NCBI RefSeq assembly: GCF_042665195.1
Contig: NZ_JBHTBW010000045.1
Location: 1-64,000, forward strand
Source of the DNA: Laceyella putida
Lineage (GTDB): Bacteria; Bacillota; Bacilli; Thermoactinomycetales; Thermoactinomycetaceae
Direction of reading: 5' to 3'
Length of the DNA stretch: 64,000 bases
Shown here: positions 9,035-16,355 of the stretch, one piece after another
How the letters are laid out: every line of letters starts with the position of its first letter
How positions within the stretch are numbered: position 1 is the stretch's first letter
The notes under the pieces: generated by a model
What the model saw: only the letters and a program-made list of their open reading frames with translations
What the model was told of the DNA's origin: nothing
Databases searched by the model: none
Position numbers and translations under genes: made by a program

Positions 9035-9670
9035 ATGGAGTTTTCAACTATTTGGCTATTTGTAATTGCTGCTGCAACATTGTTAATAATACCTGGACCA
9101 GCTGTGTTATATATTATGGCAAGAAGTATAGATGAAGGGAAGAAAGCGGGCCTGGTATCAGTTCTTGGTGTATCTCTTGGTGGTTCTGTTCACGTTTTAG
9201 CTGGAGCAATTGGAGTTTCTGCGATCCTTATGACATCAGCAACAGCCTTTAATATTGTTAAATACTTGGGTGCTGCTTATCTTATCTATCTGGGGTGTAA
9301 GACTTTATTTTCTACATCTGATAGAACGACTTCAGAAATTTCAAAAGCCCCTCGCAAAAAATTATTAAAGATTTTTTACCAATCAGCGCTCGTAGAAGTA
9401 ATGAATCCTAAGACAGCACTCTTTTTTTTAGCCTTCTTTCCGCAATTCATATCACCTTCTGCTGGATCAGTCACAGTACAATTTTTGCTTTTAGGAACTA
9501 TATTTATTATCCTAGCTTTTATTAGTGATGGTCTGTATGCAGTTCTTGCAGCAAGTATTAGAAAACGGATTAAAGTGAGTTCAAAGTTACAGAATCGGAT
9601 AACTGGTTATTTATATATTGTTCTAGGGGTATTCTCCGCCTTTGCGAGCCCCTCCAACTCCAAAACATGA
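9035..9670 (+). CDS. LysE/RhtB-family amino-acid exporter
   Basis: The start at 9035 follows AAGGAG by nine bases; an upstream GTG at 9005 is less likely. The 211-residue membrane protein has about six hydrophobic segments and the family signature (TLLIIPGPAVLYIMARSIDE near the N-terminus, then VMNPKTALFFLAFFPQF). Family members export amino acids or related metabolites by proton exchange. It follows paiB and probably belongs to the MocR-controlled set; the substrate is unknown. Confidence 0.88.
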   Translation: MEFSTIWLFVIAAATLLIIPGPAVLYIMARSIDEGKKAGLVSVLGVSLGGSVHVLAGAIGVSAILMTSATAFNIVKYLGAAYLIYLGCKTLFSTSDRTTSEISKAPRKKLLKIFYQSALVEVMNPKTALFFLAFFPQFISPSAGSVTVQFLLLGTIFIILAFISDGLYAVLAASIRKRIKVSSKLQNRITGYLYIVLGVFSAFASPSNSKT

Positions 9671-9747
9671 TGAAATTTATCGTGTCGTGACACAACAAAT
9701 AGCGATTCTACCAAGACAATAAGTAAAATGAAATGGAGAGATATGTT

Positions 9748-10455
9748 ATGCCTAGATTTATCATTGAAGATGATTTTTGGTCGTTATTCCCTCATGCAAA
9801 AATAGGCACCGTTATTTCCCAGGGGATTGATAATTCAATAAGGGACGTTGAAATCTACGAGAAGCTGCTGCAGGAGGCAGAGAAAGAAGCACATAAATTT
9901 CTCAGTCTGGAGGACTTCAGTAGTAATCCAGTCATATTCGTTTGGCGAGAAGCTTTTCGGAAATTCAAGACAAAAAAAGGGGCAAGGTGTTCCATTGAAG
10001 CTTTATTAAAAAGAGTGAAAAATGGCAATCATATCGGAACAATAAACCCGCTTGTTGACATCTATAATTCAATTTCATTGCGTTATGGGCTTCCGTGTGG
10101 TGGAGAAGATATCGACACTTTTGTAGGAGATATTCGGCTAACCCGGGCAAATGGTAACGAACCGTTTATCCCATTGGGAAGTGATGAAAATGCTTCACCA
10201 TATGAAGGTGAAATTGTTTATAAAGATGATGCCGGTGCAATATGCAGATGCTGGAATTGGCGTGAAGCTAAGAGGACGATGTTAACAGAAAATACAAAAA
10301 ATGCATTCCTCTGTATCGAATTAATAGATGAAACAAGAAGCGATGAGTTTCATATGGCACTTAAAGAATTGTCTGATTTAGTGTCACAGAATCTTGGTGG
10401 TATTGTGAAGATTGAAGTGTTAGATATTAATAATAGGGAAATTACAATCTCATAA
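9748..10455 (+). CDS. B3/B4 domain protein (tRNA-editing-like)
   Basis: The start at 9748 has GGAGAG seven bases upstream. The 235-residue protein is a stand-alone B3/B4 domain, the fold used for editing by the beta subunit of phenylalanyl-tRNA synthetase. Typical segments are FVWREAFRKFKTKKGARCS, NPLVDIYNSISLRYGLPCGG and EGEIVYKDDAGAICRCWNWR. Free-standing members are proposed to remove wrong amino acids from tRNA or bind an amino acid, but their role is not firmly known. The stop codon coincides with the junction to integrase copy 2 (CTCATAAAGACCC), so the gene abuts the mobile sequence. Confidence 0.8.
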   Translation: MPRFIIEDDFWSLFPHAKIGTVISQGIDNSIRDVEIYEKLLQEAEKEAHKFLSLEDFSSNPVIFVWREAFRKFKTKKGARCSIEALLKRVKNGNHIGTINPLVDIYNSISLRYGLPCGGEDIDTFVGDIRLTRANGNEPFIPLGSDENASPYEGEIVYKDDAGAICRCWNWREAKRTMLTENTKNAFLCIELIDETRSDEFHMALKELSDLVSQNLGGIVKIEVLDINNREITIS

Positions 10456-10926
10456 AGACCCTACTCTATACGGGCGTTCGCGTGAGCCGAACTGATTAAC
10501 ATCAAGTTGACCGACATTGATTTTCAGCGTTGCCAGATCAGGGTGAACCAGGGCAAAGGCAAGAAAGACCGGATTGTGCCGTTCCTGACTACCTTCAAAG
10601 AACTGTTGGCCATGCATGCAGATAGCGCGGAAAAAAAGGGTACTGTCTACCTATTTGAATCGCTCTGGAAGAAAAAATACACCGACCGTGGCATTCGGAA
10701 AATCCTAAAGAAGTATTCCGATCAGGCCGGCATGGTTCAATCTATTTCGCCGTATAAGTTACGGCACTTCCTCCTGACATGGCTCAAGAAACAAGGCATT
10801 GACGATGCACTCATTCAGCCTTATTCTGGACATGCAAGCCGTAAATCGCTTGAAGTTTATTCTAAATTGGCTATAACCGATGCTCAGGAAGAATATGAAC
10901 GTGTCATCCCTGAGTTTCCAATATAA
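10452..10926 (+). pseudogene. Tyrosine recombinase (integrase), truncated copy 2
   Basis: This matches copy 1 from its ATAAAGACCCT segment to the stop. The N-terminal half is missing, and an extra C near 10487 (gagccgaac for gagcgaac) shifts the frame, leaving an open frame from 10507. The rest is clean: YTDRGIRKILKKYSDQAGM, ISPYKLRHFLLTWLKKQGID, SGHASRKSLEVYSKLAIT, with the HxLRH and tyrosine motifs. It lies in the same direction as copy 1, so the 3.8 kb between them is flanked by direct repeats. Confidence 0.8.
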
Positions 10927-10930
10927 ACGC

Positions 10931-10972
10931 AAAATGACTTGAGACTACATATGTAGTAACTCAAGTCATTTT
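10931..10972 (+). terminator. Terminator of integrase copy 2
   Basis: Long stem AAAATGACTTGAG..CTACAT / ATGTAG..CTCAAGTCATTTT, homologous to the hairpin after copy 1. Confidence 0.75.
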
Positions 10973-10992
10973 CCATTTAATGGAGAGATGGC

Positions 10993-11022
10993 ACCAAAAT
11001 CGACGGATGCTCCTTCTACCCC
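10993..11022 (+). repeat. Integrase-element end repeat, copy 2
   Basis: ACCAAAATCGACGGATGCT ... CTACCCC, matching copies at 6683 and 17534. It ends exactly where transposase coding sequence begins at about 11023. Confidence 0.55.
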
Positions 11023-11301
11023 TATGAAGATCAACTTTACCGGGCCAGCGGCCTTCATCTAATCGTGGCAGCAATTGTGCTGTGGAACACGGTTTACCTA
11101 TCTCGTGCAGTTGACACACTCCGATCACAAGGAATGGAAATCCCTGAAGAGTACTTGCAACACCTCTCTCCACTGGGATGGGAACACATCACCTTGACTG
11201 GAGACTATGTTTGGAACCTCAAACAGCGAGGCGACATCAACAACCTGCGCCCACTGCGAGAAAAGATAGTGCTGCTAAAGAACTCTGTAGCCAAACGATA
11301 G
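11023..11301 (+). pseudogene. tnpA: Tn3-family transposase C-terminal fragment
   Basis: The frame reads YEDQLYRASGLHLIVAAIVL then WNTVYLSRAVDTLRSQGMEI and LSPLGWEHITLTGDYVW, the highly conserved last 90 residues of Tn3 TnpA. The DDE core is absent. The left edge touches the integrase-element end repeat, which suggests that the integrase element inserted into or recombined with a Tn3 transposon here. Confidence 0.88.
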
Positions 11302-11366
11302 TTTTTATAAAGCTTTGATGCGTAATCACCTTCACAGTCAAAATATCCTATAAGGGAGACTTTATT

Positions 11367-11990
11367 ATGAACATAGGTACTTGGATAACTGTTCTTACAT
11401 TAGGAGTTTTAGTCGTTCTTTCACCGGGACCGAACTGGGCTGTAACGATCAAAAATGGTATTTACTCGAAGCGGACCGGCCTTGCTACTGTTTTTGGCAT
11501 GGCTGCCGGTACGTTAATCCACATATCCTATTGTTTAATCGGAATTGGGGTACTCGTTTCTCAATCCATCTTACTGTTCAATCTAATCAAATGGGCGGGA
11601 GCCATTTATTTGATTTACATTGGAGTAAAATCTCTGTTCTCTAAAAAAAACAATAGAGAATGGATCACCACTGGAAAAAAAGAATTAACTTCTTGGGTAG
11701 CCTTCTATAATGGCTTCTTAACTGATCTTCTGAACCCAAAAGCCACTTTGTTTTATCTTGCTCTCTTCACACAGGTGATCCATTCCGAGACGCCATTAGT
11801 TATTCAGTTTTTATATGGAATAACAGTATTAGAGATCGAAATAATATGGTATTCACTTATGGTATTTTTCCTTAACCATCATTGGATTCGCAAAGGATTT
11901 ATGTCCGTTTCCCATTGGGTTGAACGAATTACTGGAGCCATATTGATCGGATTAGGTATTCGTCTGTTCATTTCAAAAAACGAGCATTAA
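11367..11990 (+). CDS. LysE-family exporter, second gene
   Basis: ATG at 11367 is preceded by AAGGGAG. The 207-residue protein has six hydrophobic segments and LysE features: LVVLSPGPNWAVTIKNGIYS at the N-terminus, IKWAGAIYLIYIGVKSLFS, and DLLNPKATLFYLALFTQV. It differs clearly from the exporter at 9035-9670. It is a lone gene between transposon debris and the small CRISPR-like unit. The likely role is export of an amino acid or similar small metabolite. Confidence 0.88.
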   Translation: MNIGTWITVLTLGVLVVLSPGPNWAVTIKNGIYSKRTGLATVFGMAAGTLIHISYCLIGIGVLVSQSILLFNLIKWAGAIYLIYIGVKSLFSKKNNREWITTGKKELTSWVAFYNGFLTDLLNPKATLFYLALFTQVIHSETPLVIQFLYGITVLEIEIIWYSLMVFFLNHHWIRKGFMSVSHWVERITGAILIGLGIRLFISKNEH

Positions 11991-12027
11991 CCACGAACTA
12001 TCTCAACTCAAAGAAGGGATAAATGAA

Positions 12028-12075
12028 AAATAACCGGCTCCTGTACCTTTAGCGTACGGGGTGTCGGTTATTTTG
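12028..12075 (+). terminator. Terminator after the LysE gene
   Basis: Stem AATAACCG / CGGTTATT with an inner GTACctttaGCGTAC-like helix, followed by TTG. Confidence 0.6.
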
Positions 12076-12156
12076 TGTCCAAAATGTGTCTAAACGTACG
12101 TTTTACCCAAAATGATACGGTGACCCCTTATACGCACGTCGTTTTACCCCTAAAAC

Positions 12157-12212
12157 AAAAAGTCTGTCGACCTTTACCCGTTTTTCATCAATGGGAGGTT
12201 GACAGACTTTTT
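12157..12212. terminator. Left hairpin of module A
   Basis: AAAAAGTCTGTCGACCT pairs with AGGTTGACAGACTTTTT (one G-T position). The same hairpin type flanks every module in this family on both sides. Confidence 0.7.
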
Positions 12213-12229
12213 GTTGTTAATTAGCGTTT

Positions 12230-12339
12230 GTTCCATTCCACTATGGGTGCAATTGAAACTCCAGCCAAACATCCTCCGCTCGATTGGAAAAATCCCCTGC
12301 CAGTAATAGTTTCCATTCCACTATGGGTGCAATTGAAAC
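12230..12339 (+). CRISPR. One-spacer CRISPR-like mini-array A
   Basis: Two 30-31 nt repeats (12230-12259 and 12309-12339) share CATTCCACTATGGGTGCAA and the 3' end ATTGAAAC. ATTGAAAC is the classic 8-nt crRNA 5' handle left by Cas6 in type I/III systems, so the guide strand is plus. The single spacer (12260-12308) is 49 nt, longer than the usual 34-40. The reverse strand of the spacer is open in one frame (YYWQGIFPIERRMFGW), as expected for a piece of a foreign gene, but no source is visible in the window. Confidence 0.65.
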
Positions 12340-12414
12340 CCTTGGTTTTTCAAGGGTTTTGGGAGATGCCATTTTTTCCAATCCCCTCAAACACCTTGAT
12401 TTTACTACGTTTCC
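12340..12414 (+). repeat. Conserved trailer of module A (possible structured RNA)
   Basis: Nearly identical 75-nt segment follows the last repeat of arrays A, B and C. It can fold as CCCTTG-loop-CAAGGG, then GGGA/TCCC and TCAA/TTGA stems. It could be a structured part of the array transcript or simply co-duplicated DNA. Confidence 0.45.
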
Positions 12415-12470
12415 AAAAAGTCTGTCAACCTCCAGCGTTTCCAAAAACCCGGGGGGTTCACAGACTTTTT
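12415..12470. terminator. Right hairpin of module A
   Basis: AAAAAGTCTGTCAACCTCC pairs imperfectly with GGGGGGTTCACAGACTTTTT, followed by TTTTTG. Confidence 0.65.
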
Positions 12471-12481
12471 GTTTTGGGGAT

Positions 12482-12827
12482 CACCATAGAATTCCATTTT
12501 TTTATAGGTTACAAATAATGTAAATCTGTTGTGTTCAGAAAAAAGATAGAGGTCGATTAATTGGTCATAGAATCTTGAACAGGGTAAATGAACATGTTTT
12601 TTTGTTGTTAAAAAGAGTTAAGTATGGAAGTAAATTACTCTTGTTCAAAAACTCCTATCTTATTGAACACAGCTTGCAACCCCTTGGCGTTGCTGTGTTT
12701 TACATTTTTTACAATCTATCGTGACGCTTTTGTGCGTATCTCGAATATACCCCTCATTCACTAAAAATGAACATAGATGTTAGAATATAAAGATGGTTAG
12801 AAATAATAACATACAGGAGGCATTTCC
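12482..12827. other. Gap before the GC-rich nuclease gene
   Basis: AT-rich, no gene recognised. It holds a hairpin terminator (12663-12703) and, at the end, the promoter region and strong ACAGGAGG site of the nuclease gene. Confidence 0.6.
12663..12703 (+). terminator. Terminator-like hairpin
   Basis: Stem AACACAGC / GCTGTGTT, followed by TTAC. Confidence 0.55.
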
Positions 12828-13456
12828 ATGCTGAAGAAATCGATGTTGTGGTCGATTGTTTTTGCGTTGGTTCTGTCGTTGGCATATGACATGCCAACGG
12901 CATGGGCGCTTCCGCCCGGAACACCGTCCAAGTCCACCGCCCAAGCCGAGCTGAACTCGCTGACCGTGCAGCCCGAAGGATCAATGACTGGCTCTCGCGC
13001 GACAAGTTCCCGCACTGGATCGACCAAGGAGGTGGCTGCGACACCCGCCAGGTGGTGCTCAAGCGCGACGCCGATTACTACAGCGGGAACTGCCCCGTCA
13101 CGTCCGGCAAGTGGTACAGCTACTACGACGGCGTCACCGTGTACTCGCCGTCCGAAATCGACATCGATCACATCGTGCCGCTGGCCGAGGCGTGGCGTTC
13201 CGGCGCCAGCAGCTGGACCACGGAGAAGCGCCAGAACTTCGCCAACGACCTCGACGGACCGCAGCTGATCGCGGTGACCGCCAGCGTCAACCGGTCCAAG
13301 GGCGACCAGGATCCGTCGACGTGGCAGCCGCCGCGTTCCGGCGCCCGCTGCGCGTATGCGAAGTGGTGGATCCACACCAAGTACCGCTGGGGCCTGCACC
13401 TACAGTCGTCGGAGAAGTCCGCGCTGCAGAGCATGCTCAACACCTGCTCCTACTGA
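12828..13456 (+). pseudogene. Secreted HNH endonuclease (DUF1524-type), frameshifted, GC-rich
   Basis: An ACAGGAGG site precedes ATG 12828. The N-terminal frame gives a signal peptide (MLKKSMLWSIVFALVLSLAY, then a cut after AWA). The main domain lies in another frame: DKFPHWIDQGGGCDTRQVV, VYSPSEIDIDHIVPLAEAWR with the catalytic His, and NRSKGDQDPSTWQPP. Secreted actinobacterial HNH proteins join these as GSMTGYSRDKFPHW; here the tyrosine codon is reduced to TC at 12993-12994, so one base is missing. The body is much richer in GC than the flanks, while the promoter and signal region are AT-rich, which indicates transfer. If the missing base is a sequencing error, the gene would be intact. Confidence 0.82.
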
Positions 13457-13523
13457 GTTCGTTAGTGCGTCTGCTGGTAGTACTTGCAGCGCAACCATCC
13501 AACCCGAGAAGGGAGTCACTCGT

Positions 13524-13766
13524 ATGGAAGTGAAGTCGTCAATCTTCACCGCAACCCACGGTGTGATGACCGCTGAGGTCGGCGTGATCAGCGGGGAGCT
13601 CGAACTGCGCACCACCTGTGATGACGACGGCGCCCTCACGCTCGCCATCACGTATGTCGGCGCCGAGGAGTGGTACACACTGCCGGGTGAGGACTACCGC
13701 CTGCACGATCCGCGTGACCACGAGGTCGTTCACCGCATTCTCGCCACAGTGCTAGAGCGCCCTTGA
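13524..13766 (+). CDS. Small GC-rich protein of unknown function, partner of the HNH gene
   Basis: ATG 13524 follows GAAGGGAG. The 80-residue acidic product (MEVKSSIFTATHGVMTAEVG, then LELRTTCDDDGALTLAITYV and EEWYTLPGEDYRLHDPRDHE) has no signal peptide and no family I recognise. Its base composition matches the nuclease 67 bp upstream and differs from the surroundings, so both arrived together. A cytoplasmic protector against the nuclease is possible but is only a guess from gene order. Confidence 0.7.
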   Translation: MEVKSSIFTATHGVMTAEVGVISGELELRTTCDDDGALTLAITYVGAEEWYTLPGEDYRLHDPRDHEVVHRILATVLERP

Positions 13767-13807
13767 GATAGACTCACCTCGCGCTCCCAAATAGTTCCCG
13801 AAATAAA

Positions 13808-13848
13808 AGAAATGAACCGATTTCTCTTTGGATCGGTTCATTTTCCAT
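13808..13848. terminator. Terminator between the GC-rich pair and the VOC gene
   Basis: Stem AAATGAACCGAT / ATCGGTTCATTT with a 10-base loop; T- and A-rich sides make it usable from both strands. Confidence 0.8.
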
Positions 13849-13857
13849 GTCATGAAG

Positions 13858-14241
13858 TTACTTCTGCACTATCTGAATAAGGTTGCCGCATGTATCGTCA
13901 AAGACAGCTATTGTGACTTCGCCCATTTTTGTCGGCTCCATAGTAAACTTCACGCCTTTTTCCATTAATCGTTTGTACTCTTTATGAATATCTGCAACGC
14001 CAAACATTGTTGCTGGGATGCCATCGGCAAATATCTTCTTTTGATACTCTTTGGCGGCAGGATGGTCATTCGGTTCGAGTAAAAGCTCGGTACCGTCCTG
14101 ATCATCGGGAGAAACAAGTGTTATCCATCTAAATTTTCCGACGGGAACGTCCTCCTTTTTTACAAACCCCAGCTTTTCTGTATAAAACTCCAGTGCCTTG
14201 TCTTGATCTTGTACGAATATACTGGTAACAACGATTTTCAT
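13858..14241 (-). CDS. VOC-family (glyoxalase/extradiol-like) protein
   Basis: The start at 14241 has GGGAGG upstream; a longer frame lacks a site. The 127-residue protein shows the paired beta-alpha-beta-beta-beta plan of vicinal oxygen chelate proteins: IFVQDQDKALEFYTEKLGFV, WITLVSPDDQDGTELLLEP, FGVADIHKEYKRLMEKGVKF and FDDTCGNLIQIV. Metal ligands are probable but the substrate is unknown. Members with this ending often sit beside ArsR regulators, as here (14435-14713 upstream on the same strand). Confidence 0.88.
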   Translation of the reverse strand: MKIVVTSIFVQDQDKALEFYTEKLGFVKKEDVPVGKFRWITLVSPDDQDGTELLLEPNDHPAAKEYQKKIFADGIPATMFGVADIHKEYKRLMEKGVKFTMEPTKMGEVTIAVFDDTCGNLIQIVQK

Positions 14242-14434
14242 ACTGTTGTTGCCTCCCTTGTTATTTGTGACGCATGGTGCTATGCTAACGGACCCAGACC
14301 CCAGGTGAATCATCGTCGCGGTCGTATCGCATCACCTCCTTCAGTGGAGTGGTGGGGCGGGTTCTGCCACACAATCAGGTTGCACGCAAAACAACCCACA
14401 CATTCGTCAGAAAGTCCTGTTCCGATTTATAAAA

Positions 14435-14713
14435 TTACTCTATCCATCCTTTCAGTAAGTTTTTAAGTGGTTCCTTGTTAAACATAAGTACTCGATATTT
14501 TCCCTTTCGTAGTGATTTTACGAGCCCTGCATCTTCCAATGTAGTAAGATGTTTAGCGATCGCCTGTCGCGAAATGGAAAGGTCGTGCTTCATAATGAGA
14601 CGTGCCGTAAGTTCATACAACGTCATCTCGTTGCGTTCGGATAGTTCGTCTAATATAAGCCGCCGAGTCGAGTCACTAAGTGCTTTGAATATAGCGTCTT
14701 TGTCCCAATTCAT
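14435..14713 (-). CDS. ArsR-family transcriptional regulator
   Basis: A 92-residue winged-helix protein: IFKALSDSTRRLILDELSER, then SISRQAIAKHLTTLEDAGLV as recognition helix and wing, ending KNLLKGWIE. It lacks the metal-binding cysteine pair of ArsR/CadC sensors and resembles the SdpR/YczG-type regulators linked to VOC or AHSA1 genes. It lies upstream of the VOC gene on the same strand with about 190 bp between, so it probably controls that gene and itself. Confidence 0.85.
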   Translation of the reverse strand: MNWDKDAIFKALSDSTRRLILDELSERNEMTLYELTARLIMKHDLSISRQAIAKHLTTLEDAGLVKSLRKGKYRVLMFNKEPLKNLLKGWIE

Positions 14714-14716
14714 ATA

Positions 14717-14971
14717 TCAAGTATAAGCAACTCTACGGTTGCAGTCAATAATAAGTAACTGTATAGTTGCATGTTGAACGAATTCCAATCGAAGAAAGGC
14801 AATCAGAAATAGAATACCCTCTTGATTTTTAGTTTTATTCCTTATTACGGGTAGTGGCAGCTTCGCTGGTACTACCCCCTCTAGTTTAACCACACGAAGC
14901 AGCACTTCTAGATGTACCAACCTTTTCACCAGTTCAATGAAATGGGAATACTCGTCATCAATCAGTGTCAA
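14717..14971 (-). pseudogene. Fragment related to the YhjD-like protein at 17703
   Basis: Its segment ELVKRLVHLEVLLRVVK aligns with IKLKRYVHLEVLLEALNR of the gene at 17703-18102, but after about residue 35 it diverges and the rest (NKTKNQEGILFLIAFLRLEF) looks non-homologous. It is probably a truncated relative of a small helical protein family. Confidence 0.3.
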
Positions 14972-15107
14972 TCACAATCACCCTTACTGATCTGCGCGAC
15001 GCGGCTAGTTCTACGCCATTTAAGAAGAAGCCCTCCACGATCCGGAGGGTTTAGCCTGTAGCCGCCATTTCATCCTTACTATTGCGATCTCTACGATCAT
15101 TGGAACA
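14972..15107. terminator. Short gap with a terminator-like hairpin
   Basis: CCCTCC-acgatcc-GGAGGG followed by TTT at about 15031-15052. No gene is seen. Confidence 0.4.
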
Positions 15108-15510
15108 TTAATCTAAATCAACGAAGGAAGAGAGATCCATGGACTTTTCGATGTCTTCTAGGCATTTTTCGATGAGTTTATCTAGTATTTGATCATCTTT
15201 CTCTATTTCTGTACGCTTTTCAACGTAATTGATATAGCTCAAGAGATCTCGGACTTTCACTCTCAATTCTCTGGAAATATAGTATTTTTTATCGTCAAAA
15301 ATCTGTTTCAGTTTATTTGTTGCGTCTGTCCATTGCTCATCTCGTATATGTTTTGGAAAGAGTTCACCAATCTCACGCAAAGACTGCTCTAACTGAGGGT
15401 AGAACTCTAATCGAACTTCAATGACTTTTTCCTTCAGATTAGCCCGGGATTGTTCAAGCATGGCTTTTTGGGTCTGACGGTTGAAGTAAGCAGTGATGAT
15501 CAGGGTCAGG
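15108..15510 (-). pseudogene. Membrane-anchored coiled-coil protein, N-terminally truncated
   Basis: The frame is open past the ATG at 15461 up to about 15510, where LGLTLIITAY forms the end of a membrane segment followed by FNRQTQKAMLEQSRANLKEK, which is basic and then helical. The rest (EVRLEFYPQLEQSLREIGEL, VRDLLSYINYVEKRTEIEKD) is coiled-coil-like. The plan resembles small bacterial proteins with one N-terminal helix and a cytoplasmic coiled coil. An integrase fragment begins at the same point on the other strand, so the N-terminus was removed by recombination. Function unknown. Confidence 0.5.
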
Positions 15511-15913
15511 CCAAGACGATGTGACGATCGGTGAACGATCAGGAAGTGTGCTGGTCAGAGAAGGGAAGGGAAGTGTTTCGCGTCGGGTCCCGTTACCGGC
15601 CGAGGCTCGTTTCCATCTTAGACGGTATCTGGAGGAAAGAGCGGAGAAAGGAACATTGGATTTACCGCCCTTGTTCATTTCCAATTATCAAAAACGGATC
15701 AGCGAGAGAAGTGTCCAAGACATGTTAGCCAAGAAATTCAACATCCATCCTCACATGCTGCGCCATACCTATGGCAGGGAGCTGGTTGCAAATGGGGTGG
15801 ACATCGCCACGGTCGCCGAATTGATGGGCCATGCAGATATTAATGTGACGAGGAGATATGCGAAACCAACCGAAAGAGAATTGGAGGAAGCCGTATCGAA
15901 GGTTTTTGGGTAA
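15500..15913 (+). pseudogene. Tyrosine recombinase C-terminal domain (different from the pair above)
   Basis: The frame (QDDVTIGERSGSVLVREGKG, FHLRRYLEERAEKG, ISERSVQDMLAKKF, HPHMLRHTYGRELVANG, GHADINVTRRYAKPTERELE) holds the HxLRH box, the later His/Trp-position GHA and the tyrosine YAKP. The first catalytic arginine and the N-terminal binding domain are missing. It starts at the broken end of the coiled-coil gene on the other strand. It may still fold but is not expected to be an active recombinase. Confidence 0.75.
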
Positions 15914-16008
15914 ATTGCCACACGATATGAGGCGGCTTTTCATTCGCTCACGAAAGGAGCCCGCCCTACCCGACACCCATTATACGCACGTCGTTTTACC
16001 CCTAAAAC

Positions 16009-16064
16009 AAAAAGTCTGTCGACCTTTACCCGTTTTTCATCAATGGGAGGTTGACAGACTTTTT
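16009..16064. terminator. Left hairpin of module B
   Basis: Same sequence as the left hairpin of module A: AAAAAGTCTGTCGACCT / AGGTTGACAGACTTTTT. Confidence 0.7.
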
Positions 16065-16081
16065 GTTGTTAATTAGCGTTT

Positions 16082-16191
16082 GTTTCATTCCACTATGGGT
16101 GCAATTGAAACTGTCGTATGGAGCGTTAAGCCAAGAGGCGCATGAGGCGTTGGCGTTGTAGTTTCCATTCCACTATGGGTGCAATTAAAAC
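16082..16191 (+). CRISPR. One-spacer CRISPR-like mini-array B
   Basis: Repeats at 16082-16111 and 16161-16191. The first ends ATTGAAAC; the last is degenerate (ATTAAAAC), as terminal repeats often are. The spacer (16112-16160) is 49 nt, the same length as in array A but different in sequence. One forward frame is open through it (SYGALSQEAHEALAL). The array lies beyond the 3' end of cas6 and is convergent with it. Confidence 0.65.
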
Positions 16192-16266
16192 CCTTGGTTT
16201 TTCAAGGGGTTTGGGAGATGCCATTTTTTCCAATCCCCTCAAACACCTTGATTTTACTACGTTTCC
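16192..16266 (+). repeat. Conserved trailer of module B
   Basis: Same 75-nt segment as after arrays A and C, with one base changed in the first loop region (CAAGGGGTTTGGG). Confidence 0.45.
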
Positions 16267-16320
16267 AAAAAGTCTGTCAACCTCCTCGACATCGAAAACT
16301 CTGGAGGGTTCACAGACTTT
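16267..16320. terminator. Right hairpin of module B
   Basis: AAAAAGTCTGTCAACCTCC pairs with GGAGGGTTCACAGACTTT. It lies between the array and the 3' end of cas6 and could terminate both. Confidence 0.65.
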
Positions 16321-16355
16321 CGGGTCAATCTCTCGTTGCATAACATCCTCCCCTT

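Larger units (their letters stand above)
12146..12481. mobile_element. Mini-element with CRISPR-like array, no cas6
   Basis: A 336-bp unit. The left end (ACCCCTAAAACAAAAAGTCTGT) and right end (read inward ATCCCCAAAACAAAAAGTCTGT) are inverted repeats of about 22-25 bp. The same left end and about 16 further bases outside it recur at 15982; the same right end and outside bases recur at 17501-17519. Inside are hairpin, two repeats with one spacer, conserved trailer and a second hairpin. It looks like a shortened derivative of the cas6 unit at 15998-17501. Mobility is inferred from the shared ends. Confidence 0.55.

Noticed and set aside
12284..12523. Similar ORFs reading from the last repeat through the trailer in modules A, B and C
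   Set aside because: They have no ribosome site, pass through the hairpins and differ after them. The similarity follows from duplicated noncoding DNA.
13111..13533. Long Arg/Ala-rich frames on both strands of the GC-rich island
   Set aside because: High GC opens all frames. Only the frames with HNH motifs and with the small partner protein have sites and sensible composition.
14261..14434. Possible riboswitch between ArsR and VOC genes
   Set aside because: A few GC-rich pairings are possible, but no conserved blocks of a known class are present.
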